Shown here: one piece after another, positions 56,201 through 64,000 of the stretch | Numbering within the stretch: the first letter of the stretch is position 1 | Layout of the letters: each line of letters begins with the position of its first letter | From: Periplaneta americana | Taxonomy: Eukaryota; Arthropoda; Insecta; Blattodea; Blattidae | NCBI RefSeq assembly: GCF_040183065.1 | Contig: NC_091126.1 | Location: 147,462,204-147,526,203, forward strand | Direction of reading: 5' to 3' | Length of the DNA stretch: 64,000 bases | Notes under the pieces: model-generated | What the model saw: only the letters and a program-made list of their open reading frames with translations | Told to the model about the DNA's origin: nothing | The model's database searches: none | Made by a program: the position numbers and the translations under genes

Positions 56201-59200
56201 GTCATGGCATCATTTTTCTGAGATGCAAAAGGGATTCTGCTGATATATTATCTTCCCACTGGTCAAACAATTATGGGACAATACTACGAACCTCCTGGAC
56301 CAACTATAGCAAAAGATACGCGAAAAAAGACTAGGTTTAGCAAGGAAGGAAGTCCTGTTCCATCAAGATGTGTGTCCGCACATGAACTGAGGTACGAATT
56401 GTTGCCATACCCACCTTATTCGTCTCACATGGCTTCATCAGACTTCCATCTCTTTCCTAAGCTCAAAATTTTCCTTGGTGGACGAAGATTTTCTTCAAAT
56501 GAACTGATAGCCAGACTTGAGTATTTTGCTGGCCTGGAGGAATCTTAACTTTCGAGATGGAATAAAGCCATTGGAACATCGATGAAACCAAGTGCATTAG
56601 TGTACAGGGAGACTACATTGAAAAATAAAAATTAAAAAAATGAGGTATATTGTTATTTTTTATTTTATTACAAGAAATTTTCAAATTACCCTTGTACACT
56701 GGGCTTTGTTATTCAAAGTTGGATACTTTTCATCTGGTATAAATTAACAGAATTTTATCAGACCTTTAGGACCAACGACGTCTTTCAGTGGATCATTACA
56801 ATGCAAATCTAGCTGTTCTAAATGCACTGTCTCCACATCACAGTCAAAGAGAGAAGAAAACAAATTCCAGAATTCATGTTCAAGCTATGTTTAAGAAGTA
56901 AAACTCTAAAATCGTCAGTAATTAAATATACAATGTTCAGTTTGTACAAGAACAAAGGTGGGTCTCATAACAAGATATGGTGAGCTGGATGTGGCTCACA
57001 GGCCATAGTTTGGGCAGCCCTGTGTATGTTATGAAAGCTAGATGAGAGGAGATGATGGAACAAAAGTTCAGTAAGCTGAGTTAATGTGAAAATTACACAA
57101 AAACGAAGGTAATTTCCCAGAATGCATCACTCTTATGCACCATTTTTGCTATAACAAGACAACTGAAATAAAACTTGTTAACAATATGGCAACCATATGC
57201 ATTTAAACTATTATGTCCTAATATTGCCATATTTATTCTATACTATGATTCACTACACCTTCAGAAATAAGAGAATTTTAGGATTTCCACTAATATGTGA
57301 AGAGTTATTGCTTACAATTACATAGCAGGCCTCTCTGCAAAAATTAAAATATTCAACTATGTTTTCATGTTCATATCAGCTTCTGAAGTTGCTACATTTC
57401 CTGTACTTGGCAAGTAGTGGAAGATTGTTCTCGATTATTTTGTCCAGGATGCACGCATTCTTTGGTGAGAATTAATGGGAATTTATAATATAGTTGTGAT
57501 AGACATTAAAAAATAACTTATCCTCAATGCATTCAAAAAAATTGTCCTGGACTGATATGTTATATGTACTTCAAATATGGTGCTTAATGTGAAAGTGATT
57601 ATTTATTGAGATGATGTGGTAAGATAGATATAAGACTATGTTATGACAATTCGTATGAACAGAACTAAGCTGAAAGGATATCAATATAGAGTCAATACGG
57701 TCTCAACAGAATGGCCTAATATCTCACACTGCAAGAACGTCCACGACAATTTTAAGAAAAATGTTTCCACACAACATTTTTTTCCTGGTTCCTGGTTTAT
57801 TTGGTATTTTTCTGTGGGACTTTCTTAAAGCCAAAGTTTATTCAAATAAACCAGAAAACATCCAGTAACTGAAGAACATTCAAACCGAAATTCAGACAAT
57901 GACACAAGAAACTCTGCAGAAGGTTATGGAGAATCTGAGAGTTGGTGCAGAAGATTGCATTGGCAATGGAGGTCGTCTGCAGGACGCAATTTACAAAAAG
58001 TGACTATTGTAAGAAATGTTATCAAGTGTTCTTCTCAAGAGTGTATAATAATAAAATATAGTTACAATAACTAATGCTGAAATTTAATGTTTAAAATGGG
58101 TCAATGCTTCTGCTGCATCCTATATATACCACCATAACTATATGGAGAGCATCTCAAATTATAAATCCCAATCTGCTATTGTAGCATAGTGGATAAGATA
58201 TTGGCTTAAGGAGTAGAATATACTGCAATCATAGATCGAGCCCCAGTGTCAGCTTAAAAAATGATAAGTTTGTATAATATGTAGTAAATAAATTAGACAA
58301 GACAGACTACCAGAATTAGATGATAGGGGAGACAAATAAGGGGTGAGATAGAGAGTGGAATTAAGTACGGAAATATAAGAATAAATATAAACTAATGACA
58401 TTAAGTAGTTAATTTATTGGCTCTCATTTAAATTGTCTTTTTAGGGCAAAAACGGCGTTTATAGGAGTGAAGCATTCTTGGAAATTACAAAACGAATTCC
58501 CTTTGTTTCCTTCTGCAGTTCATCCAAAAATTCTCTACTTTTGTGTCTCTGCTTTTGTATTTGTCGTTCACTTCAAAAGTGTAAAACACAAATAAATGAT
58601 GAAAAGCACTTTCTCATTGCATGTTTCGTGAATTTAGTAGCAATTTTTTTTTCTATTCCATCTAACCAATTACACCATTGCTTTAACTACAATAGAAGAG
58701 GCAAGACCTGTCCAGTGATCTTATCATGTGCCGTGGCTATATAGGTTTCAGTCTGAGATAAACTTCCATGTTGGTAGATTCGTATATTAACCATCATGAA
58801 ACAAACTTTCTTTTGCCTCTTGCGCAGCTCAAATGTCAGGTCTCGCCTCCCCATCTGTACAATCCGTAACACAAAATTGAAATCATTTACTATGCATAGA
58901 ACAGAACAACTTTTCCTTTCCCACAATGCACACTGAAATAATTTTTTGTAATTTCGAAAAAAATTAAGATAGCTGATCCCATTTATAAACTTATTACTTA
59001 AGTAATTAATTTTGTACAAATAAAATATCAATTGAATTGTGTGAGGAAAAGGTGTGAAACAACATTATAAAATAGACACTAACCAATACGCTGAAGACAG
59101 TACACACACAACAAGAATAATGTAAATTATGACTACTTTAAATAATTCTCTTATTCTAGCCCCTAAGAGTTAAGGTTACGTCAATTTTGCAAGAATGACA

Positions 59201-60256
59201 CCCACACACTTTCATCATCTGAGGTAGTTTTTGCTTGAGAACATAACTCTGCAGTTACAATTTTTCTGAAATATTTTTTTTTTGGAGAAAGGTTGAATTT
59301 ACATTTAAAAGAAAAAAGTTATAGAAAAAATCATAACCAGTTTTGAGTACTTCACTAATCTGCAAATCAAGCTTTCAGGTAGCTATAACTCCATGTAAAG
59401 TTGAATAATTTCAAATCAACTTTACAGGGAGTTATACCTGAAAGCTTGATTTGCACAATACACGTCACTGTGCGTTAACAGAAAACCACAATTTAAGTCA
59501 CACAGATTTAGTGTGCACTCAATGTTGGTTGCTTGACGACTGTCAGCCCACGTTGAGGTCTGTGGATATAGAGGGAAAAATTGGATCGGTGTCTGGCAGA
59601 GTTCCCGGGTAGCTCAGTTGGTAGAGCATTGAGACGTTTAACCAAAGGACCCGAGTTCGATACCCAGCCACGGAACAATTTTTCTCTCGAAATTATTCAC
59701 TTCACTACTCTATTTTTAACAAGGATCCAGTAATATTTACTAAATATAATAGTACACCACTCTACAACAAATTTGTATAACAATGTGTATCTATTTCCCA
59801 TGTAATATAATGCATAAAAAATAGTCGAAGTAATAGTGCTTTAGAAAGATAAAAATAAAATGAAAAACAGTTCTCTTTACCATAAGAGCCAAAATCTAAA
59901 ACTTTTCCTCATTGTGAACATCACTAACCTTGAGAAGGTGGTGCCTCATGTCTCTGTGGAGGTGTTCTTGTTGGAGGTGGGGGAGGAGGTGGTGGTCCAG
60001 GCACTACCGGTGGCTGTGATGGGGGAGGAGGTGGAGGATGGACATTAGTGCGGGATGGAGGGGGTGGCGGAGCAGATCTGGTCTGGTAGTGCAGACTGTT
60101 AGCTGGTGCAGTTCGTGCTGGCACTGGTGGTGGCTGTGGTGTCTGAGGACACACCACCTCATCTTTCACAGCATCGATGCCACCATGTCGATTTATGAAG
60201 TCATATATGAACTCTCGAGTCTCACGGTCTTGAAGTTGACTGTCAGAGACTCCGGC
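48129..60256 (-). CDS. WASp: WASp/N-WASP homologue, 3' half (four exons)
   Basis: This is the only clear host gene. WASP-family proteins receive Cdc42/PIP2 signals and activate the Arp2/3 complex to nucleate branched actin at membranes. Four minus-strand coding exons join in phase (1, 0 and 0) with GT-AG introns of about 5.6, 3.6 and 2.2 kb. Together they encode about 218 residues: the end of the GTPase-binding domain, a proline-rich region for profilin and SH3 partners, two WH2 motifs, and a central-acidic tail ending EWED. The order and tandem WH2 motifs match N-WASP/WASp and not WAVE/SCAR, which lacks the GTPase-binding domain and has one WH2. The N-terminal WH1 and CRIB exons were not found and should lie above 64000. 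No stop or frameshift interrupts the exons, so the gene looks functional. The domain assignment is very secure; the Drosophila-style name is by homology. Confidence 0.93.
48838..49083 (-). repeat. tRNA-derived SINE, family D, full-length copy
   Basis: On the minus strand: GGCGTAGCTCGGTCGGTTAA (A-box), GTGTTCGATTCCTGTTTGGG (B-box), TTTTTTCCGAGG, AAATGTCAGGTAATC, CTCGCCAAATATATCA, then ACGCTAAATAACCTC and a CGTTAAATAACC end. Lies in the last WASp intron. Confidence 0.87.
49586..49656. repeat. Compound (CT)n-(AT)n-(AC)n microsatellite
   Basis: Three dinucleotide runs in a row, within the last WASp intron. Confidence 0.95.
49657..50432. mobile_element. Possible pogo/Tigger remnant
   Basis: AGTGAACCTCTACGGACC near the left and AGAGGATTTCACTGTA near the right resemble pogo ends (CAGTxxAACCTCT). 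A (AAT)n run at 50227-50278 and a segment similar to the 35.6-kb MITE (50145-50212) lie within. No transposase seen. Confidence 0.4.
50227..50278. repeat. (AAT)n microsatellite
   Basis: About 50 bases of AAT, within the last WASp intron... directly downstream of the second WH2 exon. Confidence 0.95.
50467..50559 (-). CDS. WASp: WASp exon: second WH2 motif
   Basis: The exon is 93 bases, exactly 31 codons, phase 0 at both ends. The acceptor is TTTGCAG and the donor TCT/GTAAGT. It encodes HVEVESKRPSSASDSRG followed by ELLDQIRQGVELKS, nearly identical to the second WH2 of N-WASP (ALLDQIRQGIQLKSV). Because the exon is symmetric, skipping it would leave a single-WH2 protein in frame. Confidence 0.93.
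51321..51555 (+). repeat. tRNA-derived SINE, family E, with 11-bp duplication
   Basis: A-box GAGTGGCGCAGTTGGTATAG, B-box GGGTTCGATCC, T-rich end. Flanked by TCTCAGTCGTA at 51310-51320 and 51556-51566. The duplicated target is itself a decayed minisatellite unit. Confidence 0.93.
51821..52119 (+). repeat. tRNA-derived SINE, family F, in the minisatellite
   Basis: A-box-like GACAGCTCAGTTGGTAGTGC, B-box AGTTCAATTCC. Flanked by AGTTGTATTAT (51810-51820) and AGTTGTACTAT (52120-52130), an 11-bp duplication with one mismatch that comes from the minisatellite unit. Confidence 0.85.
52731..53410. other. Unidentified insert splitting the minisatellite
   Basis: Unique sequence between the two dense repeat blocks, bracketed by ACTATAG (about 52723-52729 and 53411-53417). 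It contains a C run near 52771-52783 and a 61-codon ORF with no recognised family. Confidence 0.6.
54116..54285 (-). CDS. WASp: WASp exon: proline run and first WH2 motif
   Basis: The exon is 170 bases, with acceptor TTTTCAG and donor TTGAAG/GTAAAA. It completes the split glycine codon, continues the polyproline region (two runs of seven prolines), then encodes DPRSALLESIRSGKTLK. This is a canonical WH2 motif: an amphipathic helix for the actin barbed-end cleft followed by an LKxx-type linker. The equivalent N-WASP segment reads KAALLDQIREGAQLKKV. The exon ends in phase 0. Confidence 0.93.
54610..55135 (+). pseudogene. LINE ORF2 C-terminus, family L1x, copy 2
   Basis: Reads ELRKRLMKCSVLSVALYASE TW, then (after two stops) RKRNWLGHWLRRNCLLKDAL and KAENRKDWRMLGLQ, ending at 55098. 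The 3' motif CCTGCCCATGGGCAGAACAC is followed by a (AATG)n tail at 55124-55135. Homologous to the minus copy at 33370-33880. Confidence 0.82.
55549..56548 (+). pseudogene. mariner transposase, decayed
   Basis: Frames in order: MEKTEIRAVIK, interrupted by the LINE insertion; AFQNTLGDSSSSNSTVSKWT-like; VHEMVLEDHTLKVQEIAEAV; RRFVNTDETWVHYYTPETKQ (first catalytic D); KHVDSPPPKKAKAIWLAGKV; then a damaged region where HQDNAPAH is expected (second catalytic D lost); and PYSSHMASSDFHLFPKLKIF (third D kept). Ends near GLEES. Several frameshifts. Confidence 0.85.
55583..55693 (-). repeat. LINE 3' fragment with perfect 13-bp duplication
   Basis: The reverse complement matches the end of the Jockey-like element at 4437-4537 (GACAATATCTTTGAAAAATA shared pattern and the GGCATTA AAAAACAACAAC end). 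Flanked by GCAGTGATAAAGT at 55570-55582 and 55694-55706. A 5'-truncated retrotransposition inside the mariner gene. Confidence 0.93.
57030..57765. other. No gene seen
   Basis: No recognised structure. Confidence 0.35.
57770..58003 (+). pseudogene. mariner-like transposase C-terminus
   Basis: Reads FLWDFLKAKVYSNKPENIQ, a stop, LKNIQTEIQTMTQETLQKVM then ENLRVGAEDCIGNGGRLQDA IYKK and a stop. This is the FLWGYLKxxVY...LxxxI......LxxVMxNxxxRxxxCIxxxGxHLxDxIFKK end of DUF4817-type mariner transposases. The D just before FLW is lost to a frameshift in a T run. Confidence 0.72.
58175..58262 (+). repeat. tRNA-like SINE head, short
   Basis: TAGCATAGTGGATAAGATATTGG resembles an A-box region and TAGATCGAGCCCC a B-box. 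No body seen, so weak. Confidence 0.35.
58270..59355. other. No gene seen
   Basis: Within the large WASp intron boundary region or upstream intronic sequence; no recognised structure. Confidence 0.35.
59361..59454. repeat. Small near-perfect palindrome
   Basis: TGCAAATCAAGCTTTCAGGT ... is mirrored by ACCTGAAAGCTTGATTTGCA, with arms of about 40 bases (one 4-base difference) and a loop of about 15. Confidence 0.85.
59601..59676 (+). pseudogene. tRNA-like sequence (pseudo-tRNA or SINE head)
   Basis: Has a clean D-arm (TAGCTCAGTTGGTAGAGC), a GAGTTCGATACCC T-loop region, and GTTCC/GGAAC that could close the acceptor stem. The anticodon and T stems have two mismatches each and base 33 is not T, so it should not be a working tRNA. 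Confidence 0.6.
59929..60256 (-). CDS. WASp: WASp exon: GTPase-binding domain end and proline-rich region
   Basis: The exon is 328 bases, 109 codons plus one base. The acceptor is a pyrimidine-rich tract ending TTCAG, and the donor is CAAG/GTTAGTG. It opens AGVSDSQLQDRETREF followed by IYDFINRHGGIDAVKDE. This aligns with the end of the GTPase-binding domain of N-WASP (GISEAQLKDRET, then IYDFIEKTGGVEAV), the amphipathic helix that holds the VCA tail in the autoinhibited state. The rest is proline-rich, with several runs of six to eight prolines spaced by S, R, T and Q, as expected for profilin and SH3 ligands. The exon stops in phase 1, which the next exon completes as a glycine codon. Confidence 0.93.
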
Positions 60257-60458
60257 CTGAAGAGAACAAACTTCTGTAAAGCTTTAACTTACAAATTTTA
60301 CTCTACTACTTCTTCTACACATTATTTTCTGCCACCCGTTTTCTGTTCAAAGTATCCATTATTATGTGGAGAATTTTTGCTTTTAAGCATGATGAAAGTT
60401 TAATTAACTCTCAAAATTCAAAAGGGTAACTAGAAAAATATAACATAATTTACAGACA

Positions 60459-60717
60459 GATTATTTAGTCCTGACAGCTCAGCGACGCGAAAGAGGGGAA
60501 GTAATAGGAGTAGTGGGGAGAGTTCCAGAGTAGAGATAAGAGCGAGCGGTCAGTAAAGAAATGGAGTACAGCTGGAAACACAACACTATACCGCATGCAT
60601 TACATCCGATCGCTCTGAATGCAGGCGACAAACTAAACTGAACATCCCTTGTCATAACTTATTGGACTCGCCTGACCCATGCGCACATTGTTAGTGACTG
60701 TCAGGACTAAATAATCG
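60459..60717. mobile_element. MITE with 19-bp perfect inverted ends
   Basis: GATTATTTAGTCCTGACAG at the left and CTGTCAGGACTAAATAATC at the right; about 258 bases, GC-richer than its surroundings, non-coding. It lies just upstream of the first visible WASp exon. Confidence 0.87.
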
Positions 60718-60849
60718 TACTGTAACTGAAGAAACATTTGTTAGTATTCCCAGGATACATATTCCTAAAGTTCTCGCAATGAAAGAACCAACTTCCGACA
60801 ACTCCAAAACATCATTTTTAACTCCCTTCTACACGATACCTGAATGGGT

Positions 60850-61178
60850 CAGCCAGTAGTAACAAGACTTATTCTTTTTATTATGCCACCAGGTTGTCTT
60901 TCGACAATTCTGGCTTTCTCTCCTGGCAGTGGCTTAGGTGTAACCCACTTCTGAGTTGGGTGCCTAGGAGGCAGAGTTACATGATGGTATGGTATGATAG
61001 GATGACCATGATCATGTGGTGCCAAGAGAGGTCTTAAATCTAAACTTAACCTAAATTCCAGACCATGGACGAACATAGGAATAATTCTCTTTATGGAAAA
61101 ATTCTTGTGCTCTAACCAGGAATCGAACCCAAGACCTCATGAACTGTAGCCAGAAACTCTGACCACTATGAGGCTGGC
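60850..61178 (-). repeat. tRNA-derived SINE, family G
   Basis: On the minus strand: CTCATAGTGGTCAGAGTTTC (A-box-like), TTGGGTTCGATTCCTGGTTA (B-box), then a body with GGCACCACATGATCATGG and CTAAGCCACTGCCAGG. The 75-codon minus ORF inside is incidental. Confidence 0.75.
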
Positions 61179-61624
61179 CAGGAACTGGATGTTTCACTTG
61201 CCTCTCCAGCACCATAAGGTAAGTGAAGACGACATTGCCACAAATATCCCTACTTCAGTTGCCATCACATACTGCAAACACTTCCGTGCTTATCATAATG
61301 AACACAAAATCCCCTGCTTGCCTGCCTCCAGGGAAAGGGAGGGGAATGCTGTTACCTATACAATGCCACACTCTGTCCCTGTGCCTTCCATGTGCTTCAT
61401 TAGAAACATCAGAATTAGATTCCTTTATTGCAGTAGCAATAAAAATTCATAGTAAAGATACTCAGAGAAACAGTGGTGGCTAGTGAATGATATTCAAGGG
61501 AAGGTATGCAAGCTGAAAATTAAAATATAGCCTTCTTCATATCCATGTATTAGCCATAATGGCCTGTTACAGTTTCCATTCCATCATTTTAGCACACAGT
61601 CCAAAGATCGTTTTCCTCGTGGAT

Positions 61625-61980
61625 GGTAATTTAGTTGGTGTTGTGGTCTAAGGCATCCTGCCTAGGATCCGCATTACAGAATACATGCTGGTTCGAGTCT
61701 CGTGAAGGAAGAAATTTTCTCATGAAATTTCGGCCAGTGTATGGGACCAGTGACCACCCAGCATCGTGATGCACTTGGGGAGCTACAATAGGTAGCAAAA
61801 TCTGGTTGTGAAAGTCAGCTATAACGAGTAGGGGGGGGGGATCATTGTGCTAACCACACGATACCTCCATTCTAGTTGGATGATCGTCCACTTCTGCTTC
61901 GGCATGTGAACGTGAGGCCAGCAGCCTGCTAGTTGGTCTGAGCCCTTCAAGGGCTGTAACACCATGAATTATTATTATTT
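61625..61980 (+). repeat. tRNA-derived SINE, family B, third copy
   Basis: TTGTGGTCTAAGGCATCCTG, GGTTCGAGTCTCG, ATTTCGGCCAGTGTATGGGA, and the GAGCCCTTCAAGGGCTGTAA end with ATTATTATT. Contains a 9-base G run. Confidence 0.88.
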
Positions 61981-61989
61981 AATCTTTCA

Positions 61990-62935
61990 GAAGTTATTCT
62001 AAAGAAATGAGATCTTTATTTGATTCGATAAGTTTGAATGATTTCTAAAGGTGGATCAATGTTTAATTAATATATAAAACTTTAATAGGTACTTAAAAAA
62101 GGATAATATTTTGATTATACGAGGTATGTTCATATATACGAGATGTCATGGATGTGAAAATGTGCGTTCATGGGCGAGATAGTTCAAATAAGGGAATGTC
62201 ACGTGACAATGAATCAAAAGAGTCTCAGCCACACTCCAGCCGGACTGACAACAGGATTGCGCGATTGGAGCAAGTGCAGCCGTCACATCCATGACACCAT
62301 CACCACAATATGTCTCACTCAACTTACGAATATTGATGGGTGTCACGCCACACAAGTGGAGAAATCGCAAATAACACGCTGGTCTAGTAATGAGAACTTC
62401 GCCATTTGAAGTATCAAAAACACCTTCTAACCTTCACTGCCGCCACTTGAGTTGTGTGTGCCATACAGTACTGCCATCTGTGTCACGCATTCACAAAGAG
62501 TGTCCGCGTCTTTTAAGCTCAATTGCATGATTCTATCTGCATCCAATCCTGAGAAAAATATTAGGATACCTTACAACTTTGATGCACAGCGTAGTTATAG
62601 TGCAATAAACTAACATCAGCAAATTTGACATTTCACACATAATTGAACTTCATTTTAATCTTGTTAAACTATGCAGACAAATTATATTTCTTATTTAATT
62701 TATGTATTGATTAATTACCAAGAAAGTGGTAACATTTATAAAGAAATCAGTCTTTGCTTACCTACAGTACTGGGAAATAATGTCATACTATTGTTAATGT
62801 ACAGAAATACCTACAAGTTTATACAGCAGTTATGAAATGTGTCATTACGATTTTAAGTGGTTTTACTCTTCCCGAGAAAAAGGAATTTCAGGATTCTTTT
62901 ATGAGACACTGCAGATCATGTCTTGACTACAACAC
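61990..62935. other. No gene seen
   Basis: A GC-richer block at about 62110-62520 could be an old element, but neither ends nor coding similarity were recognised. Confidence 0.35.
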
Positions 62936-62940
62936 TTATA

Positions 62941-63783
62941 CAGTAAAATCCCTAGTATCCGGCACCCAAATAACCAGCAATACCAAAACAACTGCACTTA
63001 TGGCTAGGCCAAAAAAGTCATTCATGCGAAAGAGAAGAGTCTGATGAAGATGTGAGTGGTTTTCGTAGATTGCACATGTCGCATATTATGTTTACTCTTG
63101 ATACTGTTCACGCATGAAAACATAGACAAAAAAAAAACATGTTATGTTCCTGGAGTAGAGGGTAGCATAGGTACCTGTCACTTGGATCTTGCAAACAATG
63201 CCGAGAGATGATATAATTCAATTTAACACTTGAACTCACCCGTTTCAAGGGGTGTTGGAGGAGTCTAAATACGAAAGTGTGAAATTCTCTGTTCCTACAG
63301 CACATAAAAATTTCATTCGAGTGATGGATAGTATCATGGCTATTACCACTAAGTGCTGCTGTTGCAAAATGGATTCTGCGAAACGCAAGCAAAATGTTCT
63401 TACACTCAAATCATCGAGCGCTACTTCATAGTCTTTACAGTTGCAATGTAGGCTACACTGCTCTTCACGTCACATGACTCACATGGCCGCCATTTAAAAG
63501 TGTCATAAGGTTATGAAAACTTTTGGTATTTTTTATGCTATTATGTATTACAATAATTATGAACTGATGAATGTACAGTACCGTATTAAGTACTAAAAAT
63601 AAACATTGTACGTATTTCAAAACTTTATTTTTAATTATCTATATGAAAATTACTCAGTTTCAACATGGAAAAAATGTTTGTGCAATACAGTGTGTCTTTA
63701 CATAACCTATAAACGTATTTTCTAATTATCCGGCAAAATCACTGGCTTTGTCCCACAGTTGCCAGATACGAGGAATTCTACTG
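62941..63783. mobile_element. pogo/Tigger-type deletion derivative, second copy
   Basis: Ends CAGTAAAATCCCTAGTATCC and GATACGAGGAATTCTACTG are inverted repeats with TA on both sides (62939-62940 and 63784-63785). CCGGCA is also mirrored. At 843 bases it has no recognisable transposase. Confidence 0.85.
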
Positions 63784-64000
63784 TAATTAGTATTTTTTTA
63801 AGTTTTATGAAAGCTTTGTTTGTTGCTTCAAAATCTTTATTTGTAAATGAATTATTAAAATGTCCCAAGTTTTCAGGTATTGAAAAGTAGAGCATCAGAG
63901 AGATGCATACTGAAGGCAAATCTTCACTTCACAATATTTATTACTTTGTCACAAGCCTCTAAGTAATTTATGTTATTCGAAGTAACAAGATGCATCTCTC

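Larger units (their letters stand above)
55369..56696 (+). mobile_element. mariner element with complete ends
   Basis: The inverted ends TACGAGGGTTGTTTGAGAAT TTCT and AGAAATTTTCAAATTACCCT TGTA share most bases and include TA at both sides. At 1.33 kb it equals a full mariner plus a 111-base LINE insertion. Confidence 0.87.
54430..57022. mobile_element. hAT remnant with nested insertions
   Basis: Left end CAGGGGGTACCCAAATATTT then a GAGGGCC motif; right end GGCCATAGTTTGGGCAGCCCTG. These are inverted repeats of the CAGGGGTNCCCAAA hAT type. Flanking bases share only TATG, so the target duplication has decayed. The element contains a LINE 3' fragment and a mariner. Little coding sequence of its own is visible. 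A similar left end lies near 3048-3110. Confidence 0.6.

Noticed and set aside
59601-59676. Functional tRNA gene
   Set aside because: Mismatches in the anticodon and T stems and no T at position 33; more likely a pseudo-tRNA or SINE head.
60849-61076. Proline-rich 75-codon minus ORF beside the WASp exon
   Set aside because: It is the body of a SINE with a tRNA-like head on the same strand, and no splice sites or WASp similarity were seen.
62146-62520. GC-richer block considered as an exon or promoter
   Set aside because: Both strands have short ORFs only, with no splice signals in frame and no recognisable domain.
63042-63060. CTGATGAAGATGTGAG as another hammerhead core
   Set aside because: No GAAA segment or closing stem follows.
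60256-64000. WASp CRIB or WH1 exon upstream
   Set aside because: No sequence reading like the CRIB core (ISxPxxFxHxxHVGWD) was found on the minus strand; these exons are probably outside the window.

Overview
This is a window of animal nuclear DNA, almost certainly from an insect. It is AT-rich, gene-poor, crowded with microsatellites, and has GT-AG introns and old copies of many transposon superfamilies. The mix of several tRNA-headed SINE families, mariner and pogo elements, non-LTR retrotransposons with short tandem 3' tails and a Wiskott-Aldrich homologue resembles what I remember of cockroach (Periplaneta-like) genomes. That species guess is inference from remembered repeat families. No search was run.

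The one host gene I can support is the 3' half of a WASp/N-WASP homologue on the minus strand. It has four coding exons at 60256-59929, 54285-54116, 50559-50467 and 48287-48129. Their splice phases join without a frame break. In order they encode the end of the GTPase-binding domain, the proline-rich region, two WH2 actin-binding motifs, and the central-acidic tail ending at a TAG stop. The WH1 and CRIB exons must lie beyond 64000. The introns are full of transposons. The 3.6-kb intron between the two WH2 exons holds a large minisatellite with a 42-base unit, split by two SINEs and an unidentified insert.

The rest reads as layered mobile DNA. 0-9 kb: non-LTR fragments, foldback MITEs and a pogo/Tigger remnant. 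10-19 kb: SINEs, a hAT deletion derivative with a perfect 8-bp target duplication, two large palindromes, and a long uninterrupted reverse-transcriptase ORF inserted in one arm of a 2.4-kb foldback element. 19-31 kb: decayed transposase genes, a mariner of DD41D spacing, an intron-containing gene-like pseudogene, and a 1.1-kb inverted-repeat element. 31-38 kb: four more non-LTR fragments, SINEs and a mariner. 38-45 kb: a solo LTR and an LTR retrotransposon that keeps gag and protease but no reverse transcriptase or integrase. 45-48 kb: a Tc1 pseudogene and a LINE 3' end. 54-57 kb: a hAT remnant containing a LINE and a mariner, the mariner itself carrying a LINE fragment with a perfect 13-bp target duplication. 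60-64 kb: MITEs, SINEs and a second pogo element.

The most unusual recurring signal is a hammerhead-like RNA core (CUGANGA, GC-closed stem, GAAA). It occurs in or beside the foldback repeats near 7.0, 16.3/18.5, 28.2, 40.9 and 45.4 kb. Such cores are known from Penelope-like retroelements. Here each clear copy has one extra base before stem II, so activity is uncertain.
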